Shown here: positions 37,554 through 47,160 of the stretch, in pieces | Numbering within the stretch: the first letter of the stretch is position 1 | Layout: every line of letters begins with the position of its first letter | NCBI GenBank assembly: GCA_965372405.1 | Contig: CBDVCE010000016.1 | Span: forward strand, 1-64,000 | Length of the DNA: 64,000 nucleotides | DNA from: Sunxiuqinia sp965372405 | Lineage (GTDB): Bacteria > Bacteroidota > Bacteroidia > Bacteroidales > Prolixibacteraceae | Direction of reading: 5' to 3' | Translations under genes and position numbers: made by a program | Notes under the pieces: generated by a model | The model's input: the letters and a program-made list of their open reading frames with translations, nothing else | Database searches by the model: none | What the model was told of the DNA's origin: nothing

Positions 37554-38621
37554 ATGTTACGAAAAGAACGATTTCTTGCAGCCCTTGCACATGAACCAAC
37601 AGACCGGCTCCCCATGTTCGATTTTCTTTTTCAACAGCCGTTGTATGAAAAGTTGATTGGAAAGAAACCCGAATCGTACAATGCATCTGATGCTGTAAAA
37701 TGTGCACTTGCTCTCGATCATGATGGGGTCTGGATTCCATTTGGCGGATTCTCAGGCCTGCAGCCCAATTTCCTTGAAGAAAACGTTTACAAAGATGAAT
37801 GGGGAACAACATATAAAAAAAATGAAGCTTCATGGCCCATTGATGCCCCCATTGATTATCCAATAAAAAACAGGGTTGACCTGAGAAATTATAAAGCTCC
37901 TGATCCAACCCTTCCCGGAAGAGATAGCGAAATAATAAAAGCTGTTGAAATGGATAATGATAACATGGCTATTTTAGGCGGTGTTGGTGGCCCTTTTGCT
38001 ACAGCATGGTTGCTTTTAGGTTTTGAAAAAATATGCTTCTCACTTTATGAAGACCCGGGATTAATACACGAAGTCATGAAGATTTCAAACGATTATTACA
38101 AAGAAGCAGCACGAAGATCAGTAGAGGCAGGATGCGTTGGCATTTGGATTAGTGAAGATTTGGGAGATAGTACTAGCGCATTTTTCAGCAATGAAGACTT
38201 TCAGGAACATTTTTTACCATACCTCGATGAATTGGTTAACTATATTGACGGATTGGGAGTACCAGTACTATTGCATTCATGTGGAAACATTAATGCATAC
38301 CTCGATGATTTAGCGAAAACAAAGATTGCATCTATCCATCCACTTCAGCGAACCGCAGGAATGAACTTAAAAACGGTTAAAGAAAAGTATGGAGATCGTT
38401 TTTGTATCATTGGAAACATTGATTCATCCCGAACCCTGCCATTTGGAACAGTTGACCATGTAATTTCTGAAGTTAAAGAAGCCATTGACATAGCAGTGCC
38501 TGGCGGTGGTTATATTTTGGCCTCAGACCATTCTCTACACGATGGAATTTCAATTGAAAATATACAAGCAATGTTCAGAAGTGGACAGGAGTACAGTAAG
38601 AAATTCTACAACAAAGAATAA
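37554..38621 (+). CDS. URO-D / methyltransferase-family protein 1
   Basis: A 355-residue TIM-barrel of the uroporphyrinogen-decarboxylase superfamily. It is not HemE: the family here includes corrinoid-linked methyltransferases (MtaA type), and the zinc-type HxC pair is present (LLHSCGN, H241 and C243). The third ligand, Cys near the C-terminus in MtaA, is replaced by ASDHSLHDG (residues 323-331). Its setting in a sugar operon suggests a role in modifying sugars, perhaps methyl transfer, but no corrinoid protein is encoded nearby. It is the first gene of the LacI-controlled operon; the next gene follows after 5 bp. Confidence 0.85.
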   Translation: MLRKERFLAALAHEPTDRLPMFDFLFQQPLYEKLIGKKPESYNASDAVKCALALDHDGVWIPFGGFSGLQPNFLEENVYKDEWGTTYKKNEASWPIDAPIDYPIKNRVDLRNYKAPDPTLPGRDSEIIKAVEMDNDNMAILGGVGGPFATAWLLLGFEKICFSLYEDPGLIHEVMKISNDYYKEAARRSVEAGCVGIWISEDLGDSTSAFFSNEDFQEHFLPYLDELVNYIDGLGVPVLLHSCGNINAYLDDLAKTKIASIHPLQRTAGMNLKTVKEKYGDRFCIIGNIDSSRTLPFGTVDHVISEVKEAIDIAVPGGGYILASDHSLHDGISIENIQAMFRSGQEYSKKFYNKE

Positions 38622-38626
38622 ACACA

Positions 38627-39976
38627 ATGAATAAACGACTTATATTTTATGCATTTGTAGCTGCCCTTGGAGGACTTCTGTTTGGATTTGACACAGCAGT
38701 CGTGAATGGTGCTCTCGAATTTTTTCGAGAATATTTACAATTGGAAGCTAACAGTTTTATGGAAGGTTGGGTGGTAAGTTCAGCTCTTCTGGGTTGTGCT
38801 GTTGGCGCTATTTCTATTGGTAAGTTTGGCGACAAATACGGACGAAGATACATGCTAAGGATAATGGCTCTTCTAATCCTAATTTCAGCAGTTGGTACTG
38901 GCCTAGCATTTAATCTGAATAGCTTCATTGCAATGCGACTTGTTGGTGGCCTTGGAGTTGGGGGTGCCTCTGTCCTTTCACCCATGTACATTTCTGAAAT
39001 AGCTCCTCCAAATGTTCGTGGCAGATTAACTGTGACATTCCAACTAGCAATAGTAATTGGCATTTTGATTGCCTTCTTTTCTGATTATCTCTTAATAAAT
39101 ATTGGTGAGAATAATTGGCGATGGATGTTTATTGTTGAAGGAATTCCTGCAGCAATTTTCTTTGTTTCATTATTCACAGTAAGCCGAAGCCCTCGATGGC
39201 TAGTTAAAACTGGAAAAATTGAAGAAGCCCGAAGAGTAATTTCCAGCCTAAATACTAAGTCTGATCCTGATAAAACAATTCGTGAAATAAAGAACTCTCT
39301 CGATGAAAACGTAATAAAACACATTAAGTATTTATTTCGAAAACCATATATGCGTCTGGTAATAATTGGAATAATAATGGGAATGTTCAACCAGTTTACC
39401 GGAATAAACATGATCATGTATTATTCGTCAAAAATATTTCTGTCTGCTGGATTCTCAAACGAAAGTGCCATTTTACAAACAGTAATTATTGGAGCAACTA
39501 ATTTAGCCTTCACAATTATTGCAATGAATGTAATTGACAAATTAGGACGTAAAAACATGTTATTAATTGGATCAATTTCAATGACAATTTTCCTGGGACT
39601 ATTTGCATTCTTCTATATTGTAAATACAGAAGGAGCCCTATTATTAATTATGCTTATTATGTTTGTGGGCTCATTTTGTTTCTCGCAAGGCGCAGTTATT
39701 TGGGTTATATTATCTGAAATGTTTCCCAATAACATCAGAGCAAGAGCAACATCAATAGGATCATTCTCTTTGTGGATATTTTGTTTTCTTACCACCTTAT
39801 TTTTTCCTGTTGTCGTTGGATTTTTTGATAATGGAAGTTCAAACGGCAAAGGTGTTGGCTACATCTTTGGATTTTATGCTGTTATGACCCTAATTTCATT
39901 TTTCTTCTTTAAAAAGTATTTGGTTGAAACAAAAGGAAAGTCGTTAGAGGAAATCGAGAATGAAACGTTAAAATAA
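38627..39976 (+). CDS. MFS sugar porter
   Basis: A 449-residue inner-membrane sugar:proton symporter of the sugar-porter family with 12 predicted TM helices. Sugar-porter signatures are visible: GGLLFGFDTAVVNG near residue 15, RLVGGLGVGGASVLSPMYISE (cut from the central loop, residues ~103-124), GKFGDKYGRR, and DKLGRK in the second half. It should import a monosaccharide or small glycoside released by the neighbouring enzymes. It lies 5 bp after the URO-D-like gene. Confidence 0.93.
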   Translation: MNKRLIFYAFVAALGGLLFGFDTAVVNGALEFFREYLQLEANSFMEGWVVSSALLGCAVGAISIGKFGDKYGRRYMLRIMALLILISAVGTGLAFNLNSFIAMRLVGGLGVGGASVLSPMYISEIAPPNVRGRLTVTFQLAIVIGILIAFFSDYLLINIGENNWRWMFIVEGIPAAIFFVSLFTVSRSPRWLVKTGKIEEARRVISSLNTKSDPDKTIREIKNSLDENVIKHIKYLFRKPYMRLVIIGIIMGMFNQFTGINMIMYYSSKIFLSAGFSNESAILQTVIIGATNLAFTIIAMNVIDKLGRKNMLLIGSISMTIFLGLFAFFYIVNTEGALLLIMLIMFVGSFCFSQGAVIWVILSEMFPNNIRARATSIGSFSLWIFCFLTTLFFPVVVGFFDNGSSNGKGVGYIFGFYAVMTLISFFFFKKYLVETKGKSLEEIENETLK

Positions 39977-39981
39977 CGGCT

Positions 39982-41034
39982 ATGGAAAAGAAAAAGATAT
40001 CTCTAAAATACATTGCAAGCCGATTAAATATTTCAGCTGCGGTAGTATCCGTAGTATTGAATAATCGTACTGGAAATATTAGGGTTAGCGAAGATGTGAA
40101 AAAGAAGGTTATTGATCTTGCCAACAAATTAAATTATCGCCCTAACTCGCTGGCACGAAGTCTGAAAACAGGAAAAACTCACACGATTGGATTATTGGTA
40201 TCTGACATTTCTAATCATTATTATTCAAAGCTAGCCCGTGGTGTTGAGGATGCAGCAAATAAAGCAGGTTATAATGTCGTTTTTTGTAGTTCAGATGAGA
40301 ATGTAGAAAAAGAGGAAACTCTGGTTCATCTTTTCATGGATCGGAAAGTTGATGGAATTCTTTTATCAGGAACTCAGCATAATAGTGAACTAGTTCAGTT
40401 GCTTGAAAAAGAAAAATATCCTTTGGTTCTACTAGACCGTGATTACAAATTATCAAAAGTTCCTTTTGTAGGAATGGAATATCAAAATAAAACTGGTGCA
40501 TACAAACTGGTTAAACATTTAATTGAAAACAGCTATAAAAAAATTGCTCTGATTACTGCCCACCCCCATCTTCAACCAATGTATTTAAGGGAGGAAGGAT
40601 ATGCTCAGGCACTAGAGGATAGCGGGATCAAATTTGATCCAAAACTCCGCATTGAGATCGACTATTCAGATATTCATAGTTCATTGCACACTAGCTTAGA
40701 GAAGCTATTTGAATCTGAAAATATACCTGATGCCATCTTCACACTCAATAACAAGCTGGCACTCCATTGCTTACAAGTACTCAATGATTTGGGAAAAGAA
40801 ATTCCAAACGATATAGGATTTGCCTGCTTTGATGATCATGAATTATTTGGGTTCAATAAACCAAAAATTACTGCAGTTAGCCATTCCCCTGCCAAAGTTG
40901 GAGAAAAAGCAGTACAGCTACTTTTAGAAGAAATGAAAAGCACTTCGGATAAAAAAGTGAAGGAAATTATTCCTGCTACTCTAATCGTGAGAGAATCATC
41001 GTTAAGAAGAAAACCTAAAACCAAAATATTATGA
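39982..41034 (+). CDS. LacI-family transcriptional regulator
   Basis: A 350-residue repressor. The N-terminal HTH (ISLKYIASRLNISAAVVSVV, residues 5-24) and hinge helix (SLARSL) bind DNA. A periplasmic-binding-protein-like effector domain follows (TIGLLVSDISNHYYSKLARG onwards, DAIFTLNN, GFACFDDHELF). It lies inside the operon between the transporter and GH38-like genes and overlaps the next gene by 4 bp. Its predicted operator is the palindrome at 37519-37536, giving autoregulation. Confidence 0.94.
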   Translation: MEKKKISLKYIASRLNISAAVVSVVLNNRTGNIRVSEDVKKKVIDLANKLNYRPNSLARSLKTGKTHTIGLLVSDISNHYYSKLARGVEDAANKAGYNVVFCSSDENVEKEETLVHLFMDRKVDGILLSGTQHNSELVQLLEKEKYPLVLLDRDYKLSKVPFVGMEYQNKTGAYKLVKHLIENSYKKIALITAHPHLQPMYLREEGYAQALEDSGIKFDPKLRIEIDYSDIHSSLHTSLEKLFESENIPDAIFTLNNKLALHCLQVLNDLGKEIPNDIGFACFDDHELFGFNKPKITAVSHSPAKVGEKAVQLLLEEMKSTSDKKVKEIIPATLIVRESSLRRKPKTKIL

Positions 41035-43703
41035 AAGTAACGAAATTGACACCAATACTATTCTTGGCTTTATTGCTAAGTTTTCCTGTTTTCTCACAAG
41101 AAAAGCTCAAGCCAAATCCTAAGCTCGAAGAAGTGATTGTGGTTTTCAAAACCCACTTCGATATTGGCTATACTGATTTTGCAGAATCGGTTGTACGGAA
41201 ATACGGTTCTTCAATGATAGAAGGAGCACTTGACAACCTTGATGCCAGCATGGAATTACCCCCGGAAGAACGATTTGTATGGACACTCCCAGGCTGGCCG
41301 ATGCAACAAGTCCTGGATCGGAGTAATCCAACCAATAAGGCGAGGGTAGAAACGGCGCTAAGAAATGGGAACTTCGCTATTCATGCACTTCCTATCACTT
41401 TTGAAACTGAAGCCAGTGATCTGGAAAACTTAGCCCGTAGTTTTAAATACTCATCTGATATCTCAAAAAAATATGGCCTTGAACTACCACGAGATGCAAA
41501 AATGACTGATGTCCCAAGCCACTCATGGGCACTGCCAACAATATTAAAAAATGCAGGAATTGATTTTCTGCATCTTGGGTGCAATCCGGCCTCAAAATCA
41601 CCGGAAGTTCCATTACTTTTCTGGTGGGAAGGCCCCGATGGTTCGCAATTATTAACCATGTATAATAAAAGGTATTATGGAACTGAACTTGTGTCTCCTA
41701 AAGGCTGGCCTTATAAAACATGGCTGGCAATCATTCCAACAAATGACAATCAGGGAGCTCCACCAGCAGCTGAAGTTAAAAAAACCCTTCAACAAATTCG
41801 GGAACTTGCCCCAAATGCCAAAATCAAAATTGGTCGTATTTCCGATTTTTATGATTCGTTGATAAAGGAAAATCCTGAGTTTCCAATTGTAAAAGGAGAC
41901 ATGCCCGACACATGGATTCATGGGTACATGTCAATGCCAAAGGAAGTAAAAACCTCACGACAAATAAGAAAAGACATTTTTGCTTTAGAAGCACTAAACA
42001 CTCAACTTAATTTATGGACAGAATCGTCAAATGATATTTCAGAACTGATTGAAGAAGCTGCTGAGAACAGTCTCCTATTTGACGAACACACTTTTGGATT
42101 AGCAATGAGTCACGGGCAGGCTGGCGAATGGGCTTATGGCGATGAATTTAAGCTTCTAAGAAGTCAGGGGATATACGATCCAATTGAGAAATCGTGGGCT
42201 GAAAAAGGTGACCGTATATATGAGGCTGAGAAAAAGATCATGCCAAACTATAAGGATGAATTGGACAGACTTGCCAGTGCAATTAATATTAAAGAACCAC
42301 ACTTAACAGTCTACAACCCTCTGCCATGGCAACGGGCAGGTATCGTTAAATTTCAGATTCACCAAAATTACATTAAAGGAAATGCACTTAAAGATTTGTC
42401 TTCAGGAAAAATTATCCCGTTAACAAGCAAAAACAATGTCATACACTTTGTTGCTACAGAAGTTCCAGCAATGGGTTACAAGACTTATCTCCCTGTAAAT
42501 ATTGATCAAAAAGAAGAATCAGAGTTAATTGTAAACAAATCCGAAAACATTGTCGAGAATGAATTTTTCAGAATTCAGCTAGATGCATCAAAAGGAAGGA
42601 TAAAATCGATTATAGATAAAAAAACTAATCGCGAGATAGTGGATCAATCCAGCGAATATGGCTTTGGAAATTACATGTATGAACGATTCAGTAAAAAGCA
42701 AACCGATGCCTACGCATATTCATACATCAAAGCTGGATGGAACTGGGCAATGGCAGAACTTGGTCGCCCAGGCTTAAGTGACGAACCTTATCAGCTGATT
42801 AAAGAATCAAAAGCCAGAATAAGCTTTCAAAAGGATGAACTCAAGATTAGCGCTATTATGCACTTTGATAAGAATGCAAGCAATCCGCATGATTATAGCA
42901 TAATCGTGAGCCTATATAAAAAACAACCATATGTTGAACTAAACTGGGCAATACATAGCAAAGAGGCGGAACCCTGGCCCGAAGCTGGATGGATTCCTTT
43001 TTCGCTCAATATCGATAATCCAACATTTAAAGTAGGTCGTTTAGGAGCTGTAGTTGACCCTACCAAAGATTTCATTAAAGGTTCAAACTTCGATCACTAT
43101 TTTCTGAATACAGGAGTCGCTATTCTTGACAAGAATGGAAATGGCTGTGGTATTTCATCACCAGATGCACCGGGAATCAGTTTAGATCGGCCAGGCTTAT
43201 GGAAATACTCAGGCGAGTTTATTCCTGTGAAACCAAATGTATTCTTCAACCTATACAATAACCAATGGAGTACCAATTTCACCGAGTGGATTGAAGGATC
43301 ATGGAATACCAAATTTTATATTTGGAGCATCACTGACTACAAAAATGAGAAAGACCTTATCACTCCTTCAGAAGAATTAAGATCGCCTCTAAAAGCGTCC
43401 TATTCTTCGGGAAATAATGGCAGCCTTCCTACCGAGAATCAAGGCATTGTTCTTTCCCAAAAAGGAGTTTTACTAACTGCTTTTGGATCAAACCCGGATG
43501 GAGATGGTGCCTTGTTACGCCTATGGGAACAAGCAGGGAATTCAGGCGAATGTACGATTTCATTGCCCAAGAATATGAATGTAAAGAATGCATATCCTGT
43601 TAACTTCAGAGGTGAGAGTTCAGGTAAAAAAATAGAAATCCAAAACGATCAGTTTATAATAAATATTGATCCTTACAAACCTTATTCATTTATATTGAAA
43701 TAA
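41031..43703 (+). CDS. GH38-like / DUF5054 exported glycoside hydrolase
   Basis: An 890-residue protein with a cleavable signal peptide (cleavage after FSQ). The N-terminal part resembles the GH38/GH57-type barrel: KTHFDIGYTDF near residue 40, WTLPGWPMQQ, and a conserved DEHTFGLAMSHGQAGEW block near residue 350. A C-terminal beta-sandwich follows, as in alpha-mannosidase-like DUF5054 proteins. The substrate is not known. It is co-transcribed with the LacI regulator (4-bp overlap) and the second URO-D-like gene (5-bp gap), and probably cleaves a glycan in the periplasm. Confidence 0.85.
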   Translation: MKVTKLTPILFLALLLSFPVFSQEKLKPNPKLEEVIVVFKTHFDIGYTDFAESVVRKYGSSMIEGALDNLDASMELPPEERFVWTLPGWPMQQVLDRSNPTNKARVETALRNGNFAIHALPITFETEASDLENLARSFKYSSDISKKYGLELPRDAKMTDVPSHSWALPTILKNAGIDFLHLGCNPASKSPEVPLLFWWEGPDGSQLLTMYNKRYYGTELVSPKGWPYKTWLAIIPTNDNQGAPPAAEVKKTLQQIRELAPNAKIKIGRISDFYDSLIKENPEFPIVKGDMPDTWIHGYMSMPKEVKTSRQIRKDIFALEALNTQLNLWTESSNDISELIEEAAENSLLFDEHTFGLAMSHGQAGEWAYGDEFKLLRSQGIYDPIEKSWAEKGDRIYEAEKKIMPNYKDELDRLASAINIKEPHLTVYNPLPWQRAGIVKFQIHQNYIKGNALKDLSSGKIIPLTSKNNVIHFVATEVPAMGYKTYLPVNIDQKEESELIVNKSENIVENEFFRIQLDASKGRIKSIIDKKTNREIVDQSSEYGFGNYMYERFSKKQTDAYAYSYIKAGWNWAMAELGRPGLSDEPYQLIKESKARISFQKDELKISAIMHFDKNASNPHDYSIIVSLYKKQPYVELNWAIHSKEAEPWPEAGWIPFSLNIDNPTFKVGRLGAVVDPTKDFIKGSNFDHYFLNTGVAILDKNGNGCGISSPDAPGISLDRPGLWKYSGEFIPVKPNVFFNLYNNQWSTNFTEWIEGSWNTKFYIWSITDYKNEKDLITPSEELRSPLKASYSSGNNGSLPTENQGIVLSQKGVLLTAFGSNPDGDGALLRLWEQAGNSGECTISLPKNMNVKNAYPVNFRGESSGKKIEIQNDQFIINIDPYKPYSFILK

Positions 43704-43708
43704 GACAT

Positions 43709-44767
43709 ATGAGAAAATTCGATTTTCAACCAGACTACAATAACCTTTTGGATGTTTTGCATAACCGGAAACCCAAAAGGCTGCCACTATACGAACATAT
43801 AATTGACATTCCTTTTGTATCAAAAGTAATTGGCAAGGATTTAGTTCCTCAAGGAAACGCTGTAAATGACATGGAGACTTTCTATACTGAACTCATTGGT
43901 TTTTGGAAAGATATGACCTATGATGGATTTGCTTACGAAGCTGCAATTTGCGAAATACTTCCCGGGCATGGAGCCATAAAAGGTGGCATGAAAGGTCCTA
44001 TTCAAAACCGGGAGGATTTTGAAAAATATCCGTTTGATGATATTCCTCGAATTTTTTGGGAAACCTACACTCCACACCTAGAAGCCATCCGAAAAGTAAT
44101 GCCTCCAGGAATGAAAGCTTACGGGGGTTGCGGTTATGGAATTTTTGAAACAAGTGAAGATTTGGTTGGTTACGAACACCTTTGCGTAATGCAGTATTTA
44201 GATCCAGACCTTTTTACAGACTTATACAAAAAAATAGGTGATTTGTATGTTACACTTTGGTCTGAGATGATCAGAAGGTACGATGACATATTTGTTTTCT
44301 ATAGAATGGGAGATGACCTTGGATTTAAATCATCAACCTTACTCGAACCCGAAACAATAAAAGGGCACATAATTCCACAGTATAAACGTGTAATTGATCT
44401 GGTTCATGGGTCTGGAAAAAAGTTTCTACTACACAGTTGTGGGAACATTTTCAATGTAATGGATGAGTTAATAGGAGTCGGAATTGATGCCAAACATTCA
44501 AATGAAGACCAAATTGCCACCTTCGATAAATGGATTGAATTGTATTCAGACAAAATTGGACTTTTTGGTGGAATTGATGTAAATACCTTATGCCTCAACT
44601 CATATGAAGATGTTTATAAAAGGGTACTAAAAGACGCTACAGAATATAGGTCTACAGCAAATGGCTGGGGATTAGGTTCAGGCAATTCTATTGCTGAATA
44701 TGTCCCAGTTGAAGGTTTTATGGCAATGATTGATGCTGTGAATCAGCTTAGAAAAAATGAGAAATAA
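43709..44767 (+). CDS. URO-D / methyltransferase-family protein 2
   Basis: A 352-residue relative of the protein at 37554 and the last gene of the operon. It keeps the HxC pair (LLHSCGN, H242 and C244) and RMGDDLGFKSS. The C-terminal third ligand is missing (GLGSGNSIAEYVP instead of a Cys-containing segment). Family members decarboxylate uroporphyrinogen or transfer methyl groups to corrinoid cofactors or thiols. Two different copies bracketing a sugar operon suggest that they act in sequence or as a heterodimer. Function is an inference only. Confidence 0.85.
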   Translation: MRKFDFQPDYNNLLDVLHNRKPKRLPLYEHIIDIPFVSKVIGKDLVPQGNAVNDMETFYTELIGFWKDMTYDGFAYEAAICEILPGHGAIKGGMKGPIQNREDFEKYPFDDIPRIFWETYTPHLEAIRKVMPPGMKAYGGCGYGIFETSEDLVGYEHLCVMQYLDPDLFTDLYKKIGDLYVTLWSEMIRRYDDIFVFYRMGDDLGFKSSTLLEPETIKGHIIPQYKRVIDLVHGSGKKFLLHSCGNIFNVMDELIGVGIDAKHSNEDQIATFDKWIELYSDKIGLFGGIDVNTLCLNSYEDVYKRVLKDATEYRSTANGWGLGSGNSIAEYVPVEGFMAMIDAVNQLRKNEK

Positions 44768-44821
44768 AAGGATGCTATAATTAATTGAAAATCTTATAAA
44801 GCTGATATGTCAGCAACAATT

Positions 44822-44850
44822 AAGCAGCTGCATTGTGTAGTTGCTTTTTT
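44822..44850 (+). terminator. Rho-independent terminator after the LacI operon
   Basis: The stem AAGCAGCT/AGTTGCTT (one G-U pair, 9-nt loop) is followed by six T residues, about 55 bp after the second URO-D-like gene. Confidence 0.75.
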
Positions 44851-44874
44851 CATATTAGAAAAAATAGGATTAAG

Positions 44875-44905
44875 GTTACCCCATTTGTTACCCCGTATTT
44901 TATAC
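44875..44905 (+). promoter_or_regulatory. Tandem GTTACCCC operator, copy 2
   Basis: Two GTTACCCC boxes (44875-44882 and 44887-44894) have the same 4-bp ATTT spacer as copy 1, and TATAC (44901-44905) has the same +7 offset. A -7-like TACATTTT starts at 44921, 27 bp past the second box, against 29 bp in copy 1. Confidence 0.7.
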
Positions 44906-44985
44906 GACCTGGATTTTCTTTACATTTTCATATCTGAACAATCATTAAATAGACTAAATTTAGTCAACCAATAAAAACTTACACA

Positions 44986-46524
44986 ATGAAAACCTACAGT
45001 CTACTATTAGTTGTTTTGATAAGTTATCTTTTTGCAGGATGTTCTCATGAAGAAAAGATTATTGAACGACCAAACATCTTGTTTATAATGACTGATGACC
45101 ATTCCTATCAAACCCTTAGCGCTTATAATGATAAATTGATTGAAACACCTAACCTTGATCGGATAGCGAAAGATGGTGTTATTTTCAGAAATAGTTTTGT
45201 TGGAAATTCAATTTGCGCTCCTAGTAGGGCAACCATGCTTACAGGAAAGCATACCCATAAAAATGGACAGATAAATAATATGGTCACATTTGATGGATCT
45301 CAAACAACCTTTCCTAAGCTTCTTCAGGAAGCTGGTTATCAAACCGCTTTAATTGGCAAATGGCATTTGCGAAGTGACCCAACAGGTTTTGACTATTGGA
45401 ATATCTTACCCGGACAAGGACAGTATTACAATCCTGATTTTATTGAGATGGGTGAGAAAAAACAATATGAAGGCTATTGCACAACTATAACAACTGATTT
45501 TGCCCTAAACTGGCTAAACAAAAGAGAAAAAGAAAAACCTTTCTGCTTGTTGTTACATCACAAAGCTCCACATAGAACCTGGCAACCCGACACGATTCAT
45601 TTTGCTGAATTTGAAAATGAAGTTTATCCTGTTCCTGATAATTTCTTCGATGAATATAAAGGTAGAAAAGCTGCTGCTGAGCAAAAGTTAAGCATCCGGA
45701 CAATTGACATGGATGTTCAATATGACCTGAAAATGGAAGATGAAAATGGTCAAATTGAATCACGTTTCCCAAAGTTTGAACACACTGTCAGGATGAACAA
45801 GAATCAAAAAAGAGTATGGGATAATCATTATCAACCAATCACTAAAGATTTTATTGAAAAGAAACTTGAAGGCAAGGAGTTGCACCTCTGGAAATACCAA
45901 CGATATATGCGTGATTACCTGGCTTGCATTCGTTCGGTTGATGAAAATGTTGGACGTGTTTTAGACTATCTAAAAGAAAATGGACTAGATAAAAACACAC
46001 TCGTTGTTTATACTTCTGATCAGGGATTTTATATGGGCGAACATGGCTGGTTTGACAAACGTTTTATGTATGAACAATCATTCCGCACACCTTTACTAAT
46101 TCACGCTCCTGAAGGTTACAACCGAAAGGGCGAGATCACCGAACTCGTTCAAAATATCGATTATGCACCTACTTTCCTTGATTTTGCAGGAGTAGATATT
46201 CCACAAGAAATGCAAGGTGTTTCAATTAAGCCACTACTTAAAGGAGAGCAAAAAGAATGGCGTGATGCTATTTACTACCACTACTATGAATTTCCAAACG
46301 AACATGCAGTAAAGCGTCACTATGGAGTTCGAACTGACCGCTATAAACTAATTCATTTCTATAACGATATTGATGAATGGGAATTGTACGATCTTCAAAA
46401 CGACCCAGAAGAAATGAATAACATTTATAACGACCCTAAAAATGAAAAATTGATTCTTAGATTAAAAAATAGATTAAAAGAATTGCAGGAAGAATACGAT
46501 GATATGGATAAATCAAGCTATTAA
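44986..46524 (+). CDS. Cys-type sulfatase, lipoprotein
   Basis: A 512-residue S1-family sulfatase that removes sulfate esters from glycans. It has a lipoprotein signal (LFAGC, Cys19), an N-terminal metal site (TDDHS, residues 36-40), and the sulfatase signature CAPSR at 77-81, in which Cys77 becomes formylglycine. The GKWHL motif and the C-terminal YHYYEFP block support a complete enzyme. Anaerobic Bacteroidota mature such enzymes with a radical-SAM anSME, which is not encoded here. The tandem GTTACCCC operator precedes it, so it is probably co-regulated with the Gfo/Idh gene at 31561. Substrate unknown. Confidence 0.93.
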   Translation: MKTYSLLLVVLISYLFAGCSHEEKIIERPNILFIMTDDHSYQTLSAYNDKLIETPNLDRIAKDGVIFRNSFVGNSICAPSRATMLTGKHTHKNGQINNMVTFDGSQTTFPKLLQEAGYQTALIGKWHLRSDPTGFDYWNILPGQGQYYNPDFIEMGEKKQYEGYCTTITTDFALNWLNKREKEKPFCLLLHHKAPHRTWQPDTIHFAEFENEVYPVPDNFFDEYKGRKAAAEQKLSIRTIDMDVQYDLKMEDENGQIESRFPKFEHTVRMNKNQKRVWDNHYQPITKDFIEKKLEGKELHLWKYQRYMRDYLACIRSVDENVGRVLDYLKENGLDKNTLVVYTSDQGFYMGEHGWFDKRFMYEQSFRTPLLIHAPEGYNRKGEITELVQNIDYAPTFLDFAGVDIPQEMQGVSIKPLLKGEQKEWRDAIYYHYYEFPNEHAVKRHYGVRTDRYKLIHFYNDIDEWELYDLQNDPEEMNNIYNDPKNEKLILRLKNRLKELQEEYDDMDKSSY

Positions 46525-46539
46525 GCTTATACAGCATTA

Positions 46540-46584
46540 AAAGAAAAGGGATAAACTTCTTAATGAAGCTTATCCCTTTCTTTT
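46540..46584 (+). terminator. Rho-independent terminator after the sulfatase
   Basis: The long stem AAAGAAAAGGGATAA paired with TTATCCCTTTCTTT, about 15 bp after the sulfatase stop, ends in TTTTG. Confidence 0.75.
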
Positions 46585-46634
46585 GTGGGCCCACCTGTCC
46601 CGAACGATCGGGATGAACCAGGAACCATGAGTCA
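46584..46634 (-). repeat. Degenerate copy of the neighbouring tRNA 3' half
   Basis: Compared with the tRNA at 46979-47052, this segment keeps TGTGGGCCCACCTG (14 bp), TGAACCAGG and ACCATGAGTCA. The T-loop region is replaced by the palindrome TCCCGAACGATCGGGA, and eight bases are missing before the anticodon region. It and the real tRNA enclose the GIY-YIG gene, like the two ends of a small element inserted at a tRNA 3' end. A decayed tandem tRNA is the alternative. Confidence 0.7.
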
Positions 46635-46922
46635 AATATTATGTTGCAGCCATTTGATCCTATTGGGATCATCTTTCAATGATTCAGTAAATTGTTTACT
46701 TTTCATTTTTTTAATGTATTTTTCAATCCTTCTTGCTTGAGTTATATTTGAACATTCTATTGCAATATAAATCTCCCAATCATCGACTTTTGCTGTATAC
46801 TTTCGATTTCCATAATATTGTTTTAAATGAAACGCAAGCCTTTCTTTTGGGGCTAGTTCTGTTGATCCGTAATAAAAACGGCTTAAGCTTAAACTATATA
46901 ATATGTATGCAAATGCTTTCAT
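46632..46922 (-). CDS. GIY-YIG nuclease family protein
   Basis: A 96-residue single-domain GIY-YIG protein. YILYS and FYYGST form the signature near residues 6-21, followed by RLAFHL and the Glu-containing RRIEKYIKKM helix. It is distinct from the protein at 2090 but of the same broad family. Its end lies in the tRNA 3'-half copy. Upstream is the terminator and 3' end of the tRNA, and no promoter is evident. It may be the only gene of a small element flanked by tRNA-derived direct repeats. Confidence 0.85.
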   Translation of the reverse strand: MKAFAYILYSLSLSRFYYGSTELAPKERLAFHLKQYYGNRKYTAKVDDWEIYIAIECSNITQARRIEKYIKKMKSKQFTESLKDDPNRIKWLQHNI

Positions 46923-46937
46923 AAGGAGGTGAAATGA

Positions 46938-46968
46938 AAAAAGGAGATGAAACTAATCCATCTCCTTC
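46938..46968 (-). terminator. Terminator after the tRNA
   Basis: On the minus strand, the stem AAGGAGATG/CATCTCCTT with loop GATTAGTTT is followed by a T run, about 11 bp after the tRNA 3' end. Confidence 0.75.
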
Positions 46969-46977
46969 ATACTTGCT

Positions 46978-47052
<75 letters not shown>

Positions 47053-47160
47053 GAAATATTTTTTACGATTGCTCGTTTAAAAATTCGTTATTAAGAACGT
47101 GATTGCCAAAATTTCGGTTTGCAAGTTTACAACATTGCGTTTAAAATATCAAGCAAAAAA

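Noticed and set aside
37554..38621. HemE of haem biosynthesis
   Set aside because: The operon context is sugar uptake, and an HxC methyltransferase-type motif is present; a second copy occurs in the same operon.
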